This document shows, one piece after another, positions 23,544 to 24,744 of a DNA stretch of 24,744 nt. How positions within the stretch are numbered: the first letter of the stretch is position 1; each line of letters begins with the position of its first letter. Both the position numbers and the translations under genes were made by a program. This DNA comes from Opitutaceae bacterium UBA3033. GTDB lineage: Bacteria; Verrucomicrobiota; Verrucomicrobiia; Opitutales; Opitutaceae. The DNA is taken from assembly GCA_002367815.1 (NCBI GenBank), contig DFDG01000049.1, positions 1 to 24,744 on the forward strand, read 5' to 3'. The notes beneath the pieces were generated by a model. It saw only the letters and a list, made by a program, of their open reading frames with translations, was not told where the DNA came from and made no database searches.

Positions 23544-24744
23544 AAGTCGCGCTAGCGCAGTTCATCTACGAGAGCAACACCTTCAACAATCAGGCGGCGG
23601 ATCTCGAATTTTTCACCCAAAACGGGACCTGGTTGACCGAGCCCGATGCCGTGAGGGCTTGGGCGAAAAACAGTCATTCCCAAATGGAGAGCAGCCTCAC
23701 CGCACTCGAAGCCGCCGGTTGGTCAACGGCCCCCACCTTTGTCGCGATGTGTGGCACTCCCGGTGGACGGTTATCCGCGGCGTGCTACCAAACAATTCGT
23801 GAAACCCTCGGAGCTTGCCTGAAAGGCGCGATGCCCATCGATGCGATGCTCCTCCATCTACACGGTGCCGTTTGCGCCGTGGGTGAAGACGATGTTGAGG
23901 GGGCAATCCTTGAAATGGTGCGAGATGAAGTGGGCTTTGCGGGTCGCATCGTTGTATCGCTTGACCTGCACGCCAACGTCACCCCGCGGATGTTGCAGCA
24001 CGCCGATGCCTTCACCACCTATCGCACCTTTCCTCACATGGATTTTTTCGAGACCGGTGAACGCGCGGCGCAACTCATCCTCCAGCCGCAATCCACCGTG
24101 CGCACCTTGGCCAAGATCTCGGCGCTCATTCCACCCACCGCCACGGACCATCGCAGCGGACAATTCGCCTCGATTCTAAAACAGGCCCGCGAACTCGAAG
24201 CGCAGCCCGGAATCATCGATGTTGGGGTATTCCCCGTGCAGCCGTGGCTCGATATTGCAGCACTCGGCACTAGCGTGGTGGTCACTTCGACTTCGGCCGA
24301 AACCGGGGCCAGCGCTGCCAGCAAGTTGGCCGAACAGTGGTATGCCCAAAGAGACACTTGGCAAAGTGGCTTGGTCGAATGGGAAACCATTTTCGAACGG
24401 CTCACCACCACGGCAGACAAACCATGGATGCTCGTCGATACCGCTGATGCCACCACGGGCGGCAGCCCGGGCACCAGCGCCGAAGCGATCGTGCAATTAT
24501 GGTCACGCCGAAATGAGTTGCCCGGTGAGGTGCTGCTCTGGGTCGTCGATCCCGCTGCGGTCGTCTCCGCTGAATCGGGTGCCTGTTCTTATCGTCTCGG
24601 TTCACAGCAGTTTCCCGTTGAGGCGGAAGTCATCTTCGTCGGCGAATGCCGTTATCGGGCACGGGGTCGCTCCTATACCGGACAGGAATTTACTTCGGGC
24701 GCGGCGGCCGTGCTCAGCGCCGGTCAGTTGCGGATTGTCGTTAC
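23540..24744 (+). CDS. M81 (MlrC-type) metalloprotein, C-terminus cut by window edge
   Basis: Zinc-dependent hydrolase family named after MlrC, which acts on linearised microcystin; most members, like this one, occur in bacteria that do not meet microcystin and have unknown substrates. I translated 401 codons from GTG 23540 without a stop. Visible family signatures: VALAQFIYESNTF (3-15), MLLHLHGAVCAVGEDDVEG (103-121), SLDLHANVT (140-148), TYRTFPHMDFFETG (160-173) and DTADATTGGSPGTSAEA. His108, Asp142, His144 and His166 are plausible metal ligands by family spacing. The GTG overlaps the uxuA-like stop, so the pair is translationally coupled and probably acts in one pathway. The visible part is most of a full protein of about 480-500 residues. 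Cytoplasmic. Confidence 0.9.
   Translation, partial: MKVALAQFIYESNTFNNQAADLEFFTQNGTWLTEPDAVRAWAKNSHSQMESSLTALEAAGWSTAPTFVAMCGTPGGRLSAACYQTIRETLGACLKGAMPIDAMLLHLHGAVCAVGEDDVEGAILEMVRDEVGFAGRIVVSLDLHANVTPRMLQHADAFTTYRTFPHMDFFETGERAAQLILQPQSTVRTLAKISALIPPTATDHRSGQFASILKQARELEAQPGIIDVGVFPVQPWLDIAALGTSVVVTSTSAETGASAASKLAEQWYAQRDTWQSGLVEWETIFERLTTTADKPWMLVDTADATTGGSPGTSAEAIVQLWSRRNELPGEVLLWVVDPAAVVSAESGACSYRLGSQQFPVEAEVIFVGECRYRARGRSYTGQEFTSGAAAVLSAGQLRIVV

Noticed and set aside
23540..24744. Microcystin degradation
   Set aside because: MlrC resemblance only defines the M81 family; no mlrA, mlrB or mlrD genes are nearby and the context is sugar catabolism.

Overview
The window looks like a chromosomal segment of a Verrucomicrobiota bacterium, most likely from the Opitutales. 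This is inferred from the gene mix (cytoplasmic sulfatase with its maturase, DUF4091 protein, many Gfo/Idh/MocA enzymes, sugar-acid catabolism), the moderately high GC and the abundant intergenic palindromic repeats. No rRNA or other taxonomic marker gene is present apart from a tmRNA, so the assignment is tentative. About 17 protein genes, one tmRNA gene, one decayed GIY-YIG gene and several repeat families can be supported.

Layout. 1-2019 (minus): a TPR-like exported protein overlapping by ATGA with an ABC sugar-binding protein that runs off the left edge; transporter permeases probably lie beyond. 2188-4077 (minus): a VLCAD/ACAD9-type acyl-CoA dehydrogenase. 4246-7625 (minus): a secreted F5/8C-DUF4091 protein overlapping by ATGA with an atypical Gfo/Idh/MocA oxidoreductase. 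7752-12645 (plus): type I sulfatase, formylglycine-generating enzyme, Nudix hydrolase and FGGY pentulose kinase. 12866-13876 (minus): a second Gfo/Idh/MocA enzyme. 14094-15173 (plus): an Asp-box propeller of the sialidase superfamily. 15276-15631 (plus): tmRNA, followed by about 1.8 kb of accessory-looking DNA holding a DUF4239 membrane protein, two copies of an imperfect repeat and a decayed GIY-YIG nuclease. 17411-19333 (plus): a GH2 beta-mannosidase-like enzyme. 19545-22448 (minus): a NagB-like sugar-phosphate isomerase, an alpha/beta hydrolase and a nucleoside-hydrolase-like protein. 22575-24744 (plus): a UxuA-like dehydratase overlapping by GTGA with an M81 (MlrC-type) metalloprotein cut by the right edge.

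Working together. The genes read as a saccharide catabolic island without a SusC/D pair: sugar uptake through an ABC system; removal of sulfate (sulfatase plus maturase), acyl or ester groups (alpha/beta hydrolase) and mannosyl-type residues (GH2); then oxidation, isomerisation, dehydration and phosphorylation of released sugars. The substrate is not readable from the sequence; a sulfated, uronate- or amino-sugar-containing glycan is an inference.

The most unusual observations are a palindromic intergenic repeat captured in frame inside the DUF4091 gene, a tmRNA with an encoded tag GNYEEMPLAA and an accessory island at its 3' end, a divergent uxuA-like/M81 pair facing a NagB-like operon, and enzymes with altered family motifs (Gfo/Idh without the EKP lysine, NagB-like with GENGH and NDP, nucleoside hydrolase with a stretched Asp motif, Asp-box propeller without the RIP motif).
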